A DNA stretch of 31,818 nucleotides, from positions 1 to 31,818 of the forward strand of contig JBCDBW010000042.1 in NCBI GenBank assembly GCA_039182965.1, given 5' to 3'. Positions 8,809 to 16,353 of this stretch are shown one piece after another. The stretch is from JBCDBW01 sp039182965 (lineage in GTDB: Bacteria; Verrucomicrobiota; Verrucomicrobiia; Verrucomicrobiales; DEV007). The position numbers and the translations under genes were made by a program. The notes under the pieces were generated by a model. That model ran no database searches, was not told the origin of the DNA, and worked only from the letters and a program-made list of their open reading frames with translations. Each line of letters starts with the position of its first letter. The first letter of the stretch is position 1.

Positions 8809-8914
8809 CGTCGCCTCTCCCTCACGCCCCCTCCCTTCCTCATGCTGAACGCCTCCTCCAGATTCACCAACAAAGCTTCGCTCTCTTCCAACGTAAATCG
8901 TCCCATCCCATCTT

Positions 8915-8928
8915 CCCGATTAATCGGG
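8915..8928. promoter_or_regulatory. Perfect 14-bp palindrome CCCGATTAATCGGG
   Basis: Perfect dyad with an AT-rich centre, 4 bases before an in-frame ATG (8933) and 70 bases before the preferred start (8999) of the lipid kinase gene. Its size and position suit an operator for a dimeric regulator. No second copy was noticed in the window. Confidence 0.4.
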
Positions 8929-8998
8929 ATTCATGGTTTTAAATCACCCACACAATGCGTATCTTCCCCCAAATTCTTCTCGTCCCACCACCGCGTCC

Positions 8999-9922
8999 AT
9001 GCAGCTGCGTCCCAAATACGTCCACGTCGTCGCCAATCCCGCCAAGGAACGCCGCGCCGCTCTCCTCACTACCTTGAACAACCGCTTCCGCCCCGTCGGA
9101 ATCGAATGGCAGGTTTCGGTAACCCATCACCCCGGCGACGCCAAGAAATACGCAGCGCAAGCCGTGAAAAACGGGGCTGAAGTGGTGGCTTCCTTCGGCG
9201 GCGATGGCACCGTCATGGAAGTCGCCGGAGCCCTCGCGGGCACCAAGGTCCCCCTCCTCATCCTCCCCGGGGGCACCGGTAATCTCGTCGCCCAGGAACT
9301 CGGTGTCCCCCCTTCTGTCAGCCGCGCCTGCAAACGTCTGACCGGCGAAACCATCGAGTCGCGCCCGGTCGATGTCGGCCGCATGGGTAATCACCACTTT
9401 CTCCTTCGCGTCGGGTGCGGTTTTGAGACCGATGTCCTCCAGGATGCCACTCGCGAACTCAAAAACCAGTTTGGAAAATGGGCCTACGTGTTCGCCTCCA
9501 TCAAGGCCCTCCAACAAATTCCCGTCGCTAACTACAGACTCACCCTGGATAACAACGAAGTCGTCGAATCACGCGGTATCGCTTGTGCCGTCGCCAACGC
9601 CGGCACCATCGGTATCGGCAAACTGGTCCTCTCACGCGCCATCGATATCGATGACGGTAAACTCGATGTGATCCTCATTCGCTCCGGCCAAATCGACGGG
9701 ATCCTCGAACTCGCAAGCAAGGTAATGGGACTCCAAAGAGGAGAAGCCAATGAACCCGAAGCTGGCCTCGACGCTTCTCACCTCGTAAATCATTGGCAGG
9801 TGGACAATATTTGCATCGAGTCCGATCCCATCCAGGGACTTCAGGCCGACGGTGATCTTATCGCCGCTGAGACCCCCCAAACCATCGAGGTCCTCCCCAA
9901 AGCCCTCCACGTTGTAATATAA
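8999..9922 (+). CDS. Diacylglycerol kinase / sphingosine-kinase-like lipid kinase (DAGK catalytic domain)
   Basis: Soluble lipid kinase of the DagK/YegS/BmrU family, 307 residues from this start. The nucleotide-binding motifs are FGGDGTVMEV from residue 66 and LPGGTGN (89-95). The C-terminal beta-sandwich has GIGKLVLSRAIDIDDGKLDVILI and ends with the LQADGD segment typical of the family. It should phosphorylate a lipid such as diacylglycerol using ATP at the inner face of the membrane. ATG 8933 would add 22 residues with no family similarity (Asn/Pro/Ser-rich), so I prefer ATG 8999, 8 residues before the first beta strand. Neither start has a good SD. The gene stands alone between the beta-oxidation unit and the sugar-acid genes. 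Confidence 0.82.
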   Translation: MQLRPKYVHVVANPAKERRAALLTTLNNRFRPVGIEWQVSVTHHPGDAKKYAAQAVKNGAEVVASFGGDGTVMEVAGALAGTKVPLLILPGGTGNLVAQELGVPPSVSRACKRLTGETIESRPVDVGRMGNHHFLLRVGCGFETDVLQDATRELKNQFGKWAYVFASIKALQQIPVANYRLTLDNNEVVESRGIACAVANAGTIGIGKLVLSRAIDIDDGKLDVILIRSGQIDGILELASKVMGLQRGEANEPEAGLDASHLVNHWQVDNICIESDPIQGLQADGDLIAAETPQTIEVLPKALHVVI

Positions 9923-9974
9923 TCCTAGTATTTTCGGTGTTCTCCGGGCCGTCTCCGCCTGCGCTTTCCTCTCA

Positions 9975-10056
9975 CCGGGGATTCGCTGACCCGATAACGC
10001 CTCATCAATGCGGAGCCAAACTTGAAAAATTCGCCAACGGCAGACAAAGGGTTAGG
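9975..10056 (+). repeat. 82-bp dispersed repeat, copy A
   Basis: Aligns without gaps to 12418-12499, with about 68 of 82 bases identical by hand count. Shared blocks include CCGGGGATTCGCTG, CTCATCAATGCG, AGCCAAAC, TTCGCCAACGGC and ACAAAGGG. TTCGC (9983-9987) can pair with the GCGGA at 10010-10014, using one wobble. The copy ends about 50 bases before the preferred start of the UxaA-type gene. Confidence 0.75.
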
Positions 10057-10108
10057 GTGTGGGGAAGTCGCTTCCAAGGCTACCCACTCTTACCCAAAAC
10101 TGCCCCCA

Positions 10109-11758
10109 GTGCCCACCCCCCGTGCCATCAAAATAGACCCCCGCGACAACGCCGCAGTCGCTCTCCGCGACCTCGCCCGAGGAGATACTGTCCAAGTCGC
10201 CGACATTCACTACCAACTGTCTACCCCCGTCGGTGCGAAACACAAATTCGCCTGCGAAAACCTCCCCGCAGGCGGCCCCGTCCGCCTCTACGGCACACTC
10301 GTCGGCGAAACCACCCGTCCCGTCATCCGCGGCGAGTCACTCACCACCGATAACCTCGTCCATCGGGCCGAATCCTTCGCCTGGCAAAATACGATCCCTG
10401 ACTGGACCCCGCCTAACATTACCAAGTTCGACAAGCTAACTTTTGACGGATTCCACCGGGCCGACGGCTCCGTCGGAACCGCAAACGTATGGATCGTGCT
10501 CCCCATGGTCTTTTGCGAAAATCGCAACGTCGACCTCATGCGCCAAGCCCTCAACCGCGCTCTTGGCACTCACCCTGCCGCTCCCTACGAACAATTCGCT
10601 CAAACTCTCGCCCAAGCCGCAAAAAACGGCGCCTCCCCTTCCGATCTTCGCACGACTCCATTCCCAACGCCTCCTCGCGCGCGAAGCAAATCCGAGTCAG
10701 GCGGCGCGCTTGTTAAATTCCTGAGCCATGGCCTCGGCTGTGGCGGCACCCGCGACGACGCCCAAACTCTCTGCGGCCTCCTCGCCGGCTACGTCACACA
10801 CCCCAATGTCGCCGGTGCCACCATCCTCAGCCTCGGCTGCCAAAACGCCGAAGTCGCCCTCCTCGAAAAAGAAATCCTCAGACGCCGACCTCAATTCGAA
10901 AAGCCACTCCTCATCTTCGAACAACAAAAATACCCCTCGGAAACACAACTCATGACCGAGGCCATTCGTGAAACCTTCATCGGCCTCACCGAAGCCGCCC
11001 GCCTCCAACGCAAACCCGCCCCCCTCTCCAAACTCAGCATCGGCGTGGAATGCGGCGCCTCGGACGGCTTTTCCGGTATCTCCGCCAACCCCGCCATCGG
11101 CCACGCCGCCGACCTCACCGTCGCTCTCGGTGGCAAAGCCATCCTCTCCGAATTCCCGGAACTCTGCGGCGCCGAACAAAATCTCATCGACCGCTGTATC
11201 TCACCCGAGGTCGCGGAAAAATTCATTGGCCTCATGCAGGCATACGCCGATCGCGCCGAAGCCCTCGGCTCAGCCCTTCACATGAACCCATCCCCGGGAA
11301 ACATCCGCGATGGACTCATCACCGACGCCATCAAATCCGCCGGCGCCGCAAAAAAAGGCGGCACCTCTCCTGTCGTCGATGTCCTCGACTACCCGGGCCA
11401 AGCCGCTCTCCCGGGACTCACCCTCCTCTGCACCCCGGGGAATGACGTCGAATCTACGACCGCCCTCGCCGCCGCCCACGCCAATCTTATCCTCTTCTCA
11501 ACCGGACTCGGCACCCCCACCGGAAATCCCGTCACTCCTGTCATCAAGGTCTCTTCAAACACCCAAACCGCCACCAAACACGCCGACCTCATCGACTTCG
11601 ACACCGGACCCATCCTCACCGAAGGCCAATCGATCGAACAGGCCGGCGCAAAGCTCTTGTCACTCGCCCTCCAAGTCGCCTCCGGCCAAACGCAAACCAA
11701 AGCCACCCTCCTCGCCCAAGATGATTTCCTCCCCTGGAAACGTGGCGTGTCTTTGTAG
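10109..11758 (+). CDS. uxaA: UxaA-family sugar-acid dehydratase (altronate/galactarate dehydratase type)
   Basis: Complete UxaA-type hydro-lyase of 549 residues from GTG 10109. The N-terminal SAF-like domain (IKIDPRDNAAVALRDL ...) is followed by the dehydratase body with HGLGCGGTRDDAQTLCGLLA, GVECGASDGFSGISANPA, MNPSPGNIRDGLI, KKGGTSPVVDVLDYPG and CTPGNDVESTTALA, ending QDDFLPWKRGVSL. These are near-invariant family blocks, with the Cys and His residues that bind the metal. A Ser/Pro/Arg-rich insertion lies at about 190-215. The frame stays open to TTG 10022 (with GGAG upstream), but that start lies inside the 82-bp repeat, and the family N-terminus begins near IKID. By context, beside an L-fucose-dehydrogenase-like gene, the substrate may be L-fuconate rather than altronate. 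UxaA-type genes also occur in the Campylobacter jejuni fucose locus. Confidence 0.85.
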   Translation: MPTPRAIKIDPRDNAAVALRDLARGDTVQVADIHYQLSTPVGAKHKFACENLPAGGPVRLYGTLVGETTRPVIRGESLTTDNLVHRAESFAWQNTIPDWTPPNITKFDKLTFDGFHRADGSVGTANVWIVLPMVFCENRNVDLMRQALNRALGTHPAAPYEQFAQTLAQAAKNGASPSDLRTTPFPTPPRARSKSESGGALVKFLSHGLGCGGTRDDAQTLCGLLAGYVTHPNVAGATILSLGCQNAEVALLEKEILRRRPQFEKPLLIFEQQKYPSETQLMTEAIRETFIGLTEAARLQRKPAPLSKLSIGVECGASDGFSGISANPAIGHAADLTVALGGKAILSEFPELCGAEQNLIDRCISPEVAEKFIGLMQAYADRAEALGSALHMNPSPGNIRDGLITDAIKSAGAAKKGGTSPVVDVLDYPGQAALPGLTLLCTPGNDVESTTALAAAHANLILFSTGLGTPTGNPVTPVIKVSSNTQTATKHADLIDFDTGPILTEGQSIEQAGAKLLSLALQVASGQTQTKATLLAQDDFLPWKRGVSL

Positions 11759-11827
11759 GCCTCACTTTCCAGTCGGAGGAAAACGATCAAGCCCAGTCAA
11801 ATCACCTCCTCAAGCGATACCACTAAT

Positions 11828-12298
11828 TCAATGATTCAACGACTTAAAGAATAGGTAACCTTTCTCATATTTCGAATAGGTCCAAGTATCGGCGCTTTCC
11901 CGCACATAGGTGGCATCAAGCTTTTCAGTTGGGTTCCACCAGTCTTCGTCACAAAAAGGGGGAGCATCCCACGAGAGCCAATTCTCCTTTCCCAAGGACG
12001 ATCGATCTGACGCTTTCAGCAATATTCCAAGCCTACGATTGAACTCAAAGAACTCATCTTCCGATACTTTGGCTTTCAGCACGTAGCTATAGTCGGGAAG
12101 AAATCCATCGGCCCAACTCCACTCCTGCACCTCAGTGGCACCCTCGGGCAACTGTGACCGCCACGATAGCTCGACGTCGCTAAACCCTGAATCCAAAGAG
12201 AGGCCGCCAATCAACCACCAGCCGACAGCGACACTACCTGCACATACCGCCGCCATTAAGCCGGTGACCCATATTGCGATCTTTGTAGCCATCTGCAT
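11828..12298 (-). CDS. Hypothetical membrane-anchored protein
   Basis: Unrecognised protein of 156 residues. One N-terminal transmembrane segment or uncleaved signal lies at about residues 7-31 (IAIWVTGLMAAVCAGSVAVG). A 125-residue, Trp- and acidic-rich domain follows and should face the periplasm. The start at 12298 is supported by AAGGA 9 bases upstream on the minus strand; an ATG two codons later is possible. The gene runs against its neighbours, convergent with the UxaA-type gene and divergent from the first dehydrogenase. Its codon choice is less C-rich than that of the flanking metabolic genes, which hints at a different history or at low expression. Confidence 0.55.
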   Translation of the reverse strand: MQMATKIAIWVTGLMAAVCAGSVAVGWWLIGGLSLDSGFSDVELSWRSQLPEGATEVQEWSWADGFLPDYSYVLKAKVSEDEFFEFNRRLGILLKASDRSSLGKENWLSWDAPPFCDEDWWNPTEKLDATYVRESADTWTYSKYEKGYLFFKSLNH

Positions 12299-12417
12299 TT
12301 CGATTCATCCTTACCACATCGCCGTCCGGAGAAGCCCGCAGTTTTGCCGCTGAATCTCCTCAAGTCTACCGGCCGCCACTACCTTTACCAAGGTCGCACG
12401 TTCGGATTGCCTTTTCC

Positions 12418-12499
12418 CCGGGGATTCGCTGGAGCGACAGCGTCTCATCAATGCGAAGCCAAACGAGAATAGTTCGCCAACGGCGAACAAAGGGCTAGG
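12418..12499 (+). repeat. 82-bp dispersed repeat, copy B
   Basis: Second copy of the element at 9975-10056. This copy can form a near-perfect hairpin GTTCGCC-AAC-GGCGAAC (12472-12488) and a second one CGCTG-N6-CAGCG (12427-12442). It ends 36 bases before the ATG of the first dehydrogenase, a distance similar to that of copy A from its gene. Confidence 0.75.
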
Positions 12500-12535
12500 A
12501 TCAAAGTGGTTTCTCCCAACAGTCACCTGTTCACC

Positions 12536-13306
12536 ATGTCTCAAAACGCGAACCTTACCCTCGTCACCGGCGCCGCCTCCGGCATCGGCGAAGCCATCGC
12601 CAAACGCTTTGCCGCCGAGAAACACCACGTCGCGATCATCGACCTCGACGAGACCGCCGCCACCCGCGTCGCCACCGATATCACCGACGCCGGTCACACC
12701 GCCCACCCCTTCCCCTGCGACGTCTCCGACCACAACGCCGTTCACAAAACCTTCAACGAAATCTTCGCCATGCACGGCCCCCCCGGCATCCTCGTGAATA
12801 ACGCCGGCATCGCCCACATTGGCACCCTCGAAACCACCTCCCCCGAAGACTTCGATCGCCTCTTCGCCGTCAATGTCCGCGGCGTATATAATGGCATGCA
12901 CGCCGCCATCAAACCCATGGTCGAAAATGGTGGTGGAGTCATCCTCAACATGGCCTCCATCGCCGCCAATACTGGCCTCCCCGACCGCTTCGCCTATTCC
13001 ATGAGCAAGGCAGCCGTCCAAAATATGACGCTCACCGTCGCCCGCGATTTCCTCGACAAAAATATCCGCTGTAACTGCCTTTGCCCCGCTCGTGTCCATA
13101 CCCCCTTCGTCGATCACTTCCTCGCCGAAAACTATCCCGGCCAAGAGAAAGACATGTTTGAGAAACTCTCCGCCGCCCAACCCATCGGCCGCATGGCTAA
13201 CCCCGCCGAAATCGCCGAGCAAGCCCTCCATATTTGCTCCGAGAAATCTGCCTACATCACTGGCAACGCCATCGACATCGACGGCGGCTTCACCAACCTC
13301 CGCTAA
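12536..13306 (+). CDS. Short-chain dehydrogenase/reductase, candidate 2-keto-3-deoxy-L-fuconate dehydrogenase
   Basis: Classical SDR of 256 residues. The nucleotide-binding motif TGAASGIG spans 11-18, NNAG marks the core, and Ser141, Tyr154 and Lys158 (YSMSK) form the catalytic triad. The C-terminus ITGNAIDIDGGFTNLR is typical of the family. Asp at the end of the second beta strand (IIDLDE) predicts NAD rather than NADP. The ATG at 12536 begins at the conserved N-terminus; GTG 12506 would add ten unlike residues. It precedes an L-fucose-dehydrogenase-like gene by 62 bases, so an oxidising role on the same pathway, as for 2-keto-3-deoxy-L-fuconate, is plausible. The exact substrate is inference, and other sugar or polyol substrates cannot be excluded. 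Confidence 0.75.
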   Translation: MSQNANLTLVTGAASGIGEAIAKRFAAEKHHVAIIDLDETAATRVATDITDAGHTAHPFPCDVSDHNAVHKTFNEIFAMHGPPGILVNNAGIAHIGTLETTSPEDFDRLFAVNVRGVYNGMHAAIKPMVENGGGVILNMASIAANTGLPDRFAYSMSKAAVQNMTLTVARDFLDKNIRCNCLCPARVHTPFVDHFLAENYPGQEKDMFEKLSAAQPIGRMANPAEIAEQALHICSEKSAYITGNAIDIDGGFTNLR

Positions 13307-13368
13307 GCCCGTCTTCCGCAGCTGCAATCCGAGCCAAGTCCTCCGACTACCCCCTCACTTCCGAACAC

Positions 13369-14136
13369 GTGAACCTCCTACTCAAAAACCAAGTCCACCT
13401 CGTCACCGGCGGTGCCAGCGGCATCGGCGAAGCCACCGTCCGCACCCTCGCCGCCGAAGGCGCCACCCCCGTAATCCTCGATCGCAACGCCGAAAAGGGA
13501 AACGCTCTCGCCGAAGAACTTAAAATCCCCTTCCTCGGAGTGGATCTAACGAACGACGAACAACTCGCCCGTACCGTCCGCGCTGTCCTCGATGCCCATG
13601 GTGCCATCGATGGCGTCATCAACAATGCCGGTATCAACGACGGCGTGGGGCTCTCCCGCTCCCCAGAAAGATTCCGCAGTTCCCTCGATAAAAATCTCAC
13701 CCACGCCTTCGCCCTCACTCGATACACCCGCCAAGCCCTCGAACAATCCAAGCACGGCGTGATCGTCAATGTCCTCTCAAAAGTCGCATTCACCGGTCAA
13801 GGTGATACTTCAGGTTACGCCGCCGCCAAAGGCGCCCTCGCCGCCCTTACCCGGGAATGGGCCATCGACTTCGCCCCCCACGGCGTCCGCGTCAACGCAG
13901 TCGCTCCCGCTGAAGTCGCCACCCCCATGTATGACAACTGGCTCAACTCCCTCCCCGACCCAGATGCCACCCGCCACGCCATCGAAGAACGCATTCCCCT
14001 GGGCAAACGCTTCACTACCCCACAAGAAGTCGCCGACACCATCCTCTTCCTCGCCTCCCCACGCTCCTCCCACACCACCGGCCAAATCCTCTTCATTGAC
14101 GGCGGTTACACACACCTCGATCGCGCCTTTACCTAG
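13369..14136 (+). CDS. Short-chain dehydrogenase resembling L-fucose dehydrogenase
   Basis: SDR of 255 residues from GTG 13369. It has TGGASGIG (13-20), NNAGINDGVGL, Ser137 in NVLSK, the unusual TGQGDTSGY, Tyr150 and Lys154 (YAAAK), LTREWA, VNAVAPAEVATPMYDNW and the C-terminal FIDGGYTHLDRAF. These blocks closely recall the L-fucose dehydrogenases of Burkholderia and of Campylobacter (FucX). Those enzymes oxidise L-fucose at C1 with NAD(P) to the lactone. The frame is open back to 13234, but that part overlaps the upstream gene and is unlike the family. No clear SD is visible. With the neighbouring SDR and the UxaA-type dehydratase it suggests non-phosphorylative L-fucose breakdown. No lactonase gene lies beside it; the amidohydrolase at 26761-27738 is far away. 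Confidence 0.8.
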   Translation: MNLLLKNQVHLVTGGASGIGEATVRTLAAEGATPVILDRNAEKGNALAEELKIPFLGVDLTNDEQLARTVRAVLDAHGAIDGVINNAGINDGVGLSRSPERFRSSLDKNLTHAFALTRYTRQALEQSKHGVIVNVLSKVAFTGQGDTSGYAAAKGALAALTREWAIDFAPHGVRVNAVAPAEVATPMYDNWLNSLPDPDATRHAIEERIPLGKRFTTPQEVADTILFLASPRSSHTTGQILFIDGGYTHLDRAFT

Positions 14137-14248
14137 CCACCGTTTCGTTCAAGGACAAAGGACCACTCTCGCCTCGCATATCCAAGTCCACACCCCGTCG
14201 AAACTTGCCTCAGGTTCTTGAGCTTCTGCGAAGCCAAACAAAACCGCT

Positions 14249-14815
14249 TCATTCTAACCGAACGGGAGGGCAAAAAAGTGACTCCCATTGAAACTCCATT
14301 CGAATCGCGTCCAGCTTCTCGGCCCTCTCGTCCGCCCGACGCATCACCTCCTCCATATGGTTTTCCATGCCTTCCCAAACCACGGCCCCGCCCCCCATAA
14401 TCCCCTCCAACTCCTCAAACGTTCCCGCTCCAATCCACCCGTGAGTTCCAAAAAAACTCTCCTCCAGTCGCCCCCTCGTTTGCTCCCGAATGAGAGATTG
14501 AATCATCCAATGTTCAGGCGACGATTCTTGAGCCGGTCGCCCCTCACTGCCACGAGGATGAGAGTTTACCTCGCTCGAGACACGTCCAGACTTGGCGGCT
14601 TTTCGCAGCACCACCTCCTGAATCTTTTCCCACGTCACTGGATCTATCACGATTTTCTCTCGAGAAGGCTCAGTCGTAATCAAACTGCGTTTCATTTGGC
14701 CCTCAATAAATTGATCCCACGCCGTATCCCCAGCAAACACCACCTCCCCGACACTCACCAACGCCAAAATCCCAACGGTGATCACCAACCGATTGAGACC
14801 GAAGAGTTTCATCAT
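14249..14815 (-). CDS. Exported hypothetical protein
   Basis: Protein of 188 residues with a clear signal peptide (MMKLFGLNRLVITVGILALV...VVFA, cleavage expected near residue 28) and a hydrophilic, helix-prone mature part rich in Glu and Arg. No family is recognised. The open frame reaches GTG 14836, but ATG 14815 (or 14812) gives the better signal peptide. The mature region contains repeated Glu/Arg patches (EEVMRRADERAEKLDAIR) near the C-terminus that could form a coiled coil. It is convergent with the L-fucose-dehydrogenase-like gene. Its upstream neighbour on the same strand is the HdeD-like gene, 66 bases away, so the two could be co-transcribed. Confidence 0.55.
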   Translation of the reverse strand: MMKLFGLNRLVITVGILALVSVGEVVFAGDTAWDQFIEGQMKRSLITTEPSREKIVIDPVTWEKIQEVVLRKAAKSGRVSSEVNSHPRGSEGRPAQESSPEHWMIQSLIREQTRGRLEESFFGTHGWIGAGTFEELEGIMGGGAVVWEGMENHMEEVMRRADERAEKLDAIRMEFQWESLFCPPVRLE

Positions 14816-14880
14816 TTCAATTATTTGAGACCTCACGAATCGTCTCGGCGTTCAGAGAAATTTCATCAATGGTGGCCGGG

Positions 14881-15480
14881 TTAACCGGCGAAATAGTTGC
14901 CCCGCCTCATCCCCCCGCCTCTTTCCCCAATCCCCGCGCCACCGATCCAAACGCCACCATCCCCCAGCCGCAAAACAACAATTCCCACTAACAATCCCAC
15001 CGCCCACAAACCCGATGCCGGCCACTGCGCCCATATCAATCCGCCCAACACAAACGAGACGATGCCGCTAAATAAAGCCCAGCCCCATCCCTTTTCCGGC
15101 TTTACCTTGAAGGCAAGGATCACCGTCATAATCCCTTCCATCAAAAAGAAAACCGAAAGGATTAGCGTCAACACCTCAAGACCAAACATCGGTCGCGCCA
15201 AAATGATCGCACCCGCAATCACTGTCAGAACCCCAATTAAAATCGTAAAGGTTTTCCCCTTCCAACCATCCACTCCAAACCCGTGAATCACCTGGAAAAG
15301 CCCGTTCACCAAAAACACCGCCCCCACAAGAATCGTTACCCAAACACCCGCAATTGCCGGCGCCGCAATCGCAACCATCCCCAAAATAATCGTCAAAATA
15401 CCCAAGGCGACTACCCAACCGCCCCCCTTCTTCACCGCTCCCACTACTTCTGATCCCGGCTGCTCAATATCTTCGCTCAT
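14881..15480 (-). CDS. HdeD-family (DUF308) membrane protein with an apparent 3' frameshift
   Basis: Polytopic membrane protein with about six transmembrane segments arranged as GILTIILGMVAIAAP-type repeats, the hallmark of the HdeD/DUF308 family linked to acid and envelope stress. ATG 15480 (MSEDIEQPGSE...) is preferred to the longer frame starting at 15531. After GLLVGI the reading frame turns into Gly/Arg-rich text ending at 14881. One base out of phase, the sequence reads LLFCGWGMVAFGSVAR and stops at 14907. This is exactly the kind of ending expected for the family. A one-base gain or two-base loss within about 14974-14982 explains it. The protein is therefore either damaged near its last helix or mis-sequenced there. 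Confidence 0.75.
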   Translation of the reverse strand: MSEDIEQPGSEVVGAVKKGGGWVVALGILTIILGMVAIAAPAIAGVWVTILVGAVFLVNGLFQVIHGFGVDGWKGKTFTILIGVLTVIAGAIILARPMFGLEVLTLILSVFFLMEGIMTVILAFKVKPEKGWGWALFSGIVSFVLGGLIWAQWPASGLWAVGLLVGIVVLRLGDGGVWIGGAGIGERGGGMRRGNYFAG

Positions 15481-15644
15481 AATCCAAATGAAAGGCCTAA
15501 TCGCCTCAAAATCCAAGACTACCCAAACCAAGTGCCCTGCTCAAGCCCTCTTGCCCTCAATTTCTTCCCGCGAAAAATACGCTTTGTCCCCTCCCCCATG
15601 CGGTACAAAATATGCATTATCCCACTAGCCAGGACCCGCCCACG

Positions 15645-16097
15645 ATGAAAAGCACTCTTGAACTCTGCGACGGCCTCCCCGAACGTAAATTTGAGGAAGG
15701 TGAAGAAATTCTTGTGGAGAACCACAAGGGCCCGTCTCTCTTCGTTCTCAAAGAAGGCGCGGTCGAAATCCTCAAACAAGACACTCAGGTAAACGTCGTC
15801 TCTTCTCCCGGCTCCATTTTCGGAGAGGTCTCCGTCCTTCTCGGTCGCGCCCACATGGCCACCGTCCGAACCCTCAAGCCATCTTCGTTCTTCTTCATCG
15901 AAGACGCCCAAGCCTTCCTCCAAAATAATCCTGAGGTCAATCTCCACATCGCTCGCCTCCTGGCGCTTCGACTCAATTCGGTAACCACCTACCTCGTCGA
16001 TCTCAAACAGCAATTCGACTCGCGCGAAGACCATCTCGGCATGGTCGACGAGGTCCTCGAATCCATCCTTCATCATCACGAAAACCAGGAAGGCTGA
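15645..16097 (+). CDS. Stand-alone cyclic-nucleotide-binding domain protein (CRP-like sensor domain without HTH)
   Basis: Protein of 150 residues formed almost entirely by a cNMP-binding beta-barrel: LPERKFEEGEEILVEN, LFVLKEGAVEIL, the phosphate-cassette-like PGSIFGEVSVLLGRAHMATV, then FFFIEDAQAFL and C-terminal helices. No DNA-binding domain follows, so it would act through a protein partner or simply sense a ligand. In the cassette, FGEVSVLLGRAHMATV keeps the Gly-Glu and an Arg before the hydrophobic strand, so nucleotide binding is possible. ATG 15645 has AGGA about 10 bases upstream; ATG 15612 would add 11 residues. The gene is divergent from the HdeD-like gene. The 256 bases after its stop hold no convincing gene. 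Confidence 0.75.
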   Translation: MKSTLELCDGLPERKFEEGEEILVENHKGPSLFVLKEGAVEILKQDTQVNVVSSPGSIFGEVSVLLGRAHMATVRTLKPSSFFFIEDAQAFLQNNPEVNLHIARLLALRLNSVTTYLVDLKQQFDSREDHLGMVDEVLESILHHHENQEG

Positions 16098-16353
16098 TAA
16101 GCAACACCGGTTCCCCTTCCAATCGCGAAACAGCCGTTAGGAAAGCACCTGGCTCTTTCAAAACCTTCCTCCACCGCCACATCGCCTCCCAGGAGTAGCT
16201 GGCGCCACTCAATGTCCCGAATAATCGTTCACCCGCGCACATGTCCAGAACACGATACCCAATGGCCGAATCAAACACTGCCCTCCTCTAAATTCTTCAG
16301 TAAGACCTGCCGCGAAGAAGTCTGCCCGGATAACCCGGCGAGACTCCCCATCG

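Noticed and set aside
12311..13327. 338-codon minus-strand frame over the first dehydrogenase
   Set aside because: Shadow of the SDR gene, composed of Gly, Asp, Val and Glu as expected for the complement of its codons.
14220..14245. TGCGAAGCCAAAC near 14227, matching part of the 82-bp repeat
   Set aside because: Only 13 bases match and the flanks do not align, so it is not counted as a third copy.
16003..16278. Minus-strand frame over the end of the cNMP-binding gene
   Set aside because: Overlaps a clear gene in antisense and has no recognisable domain or SD.
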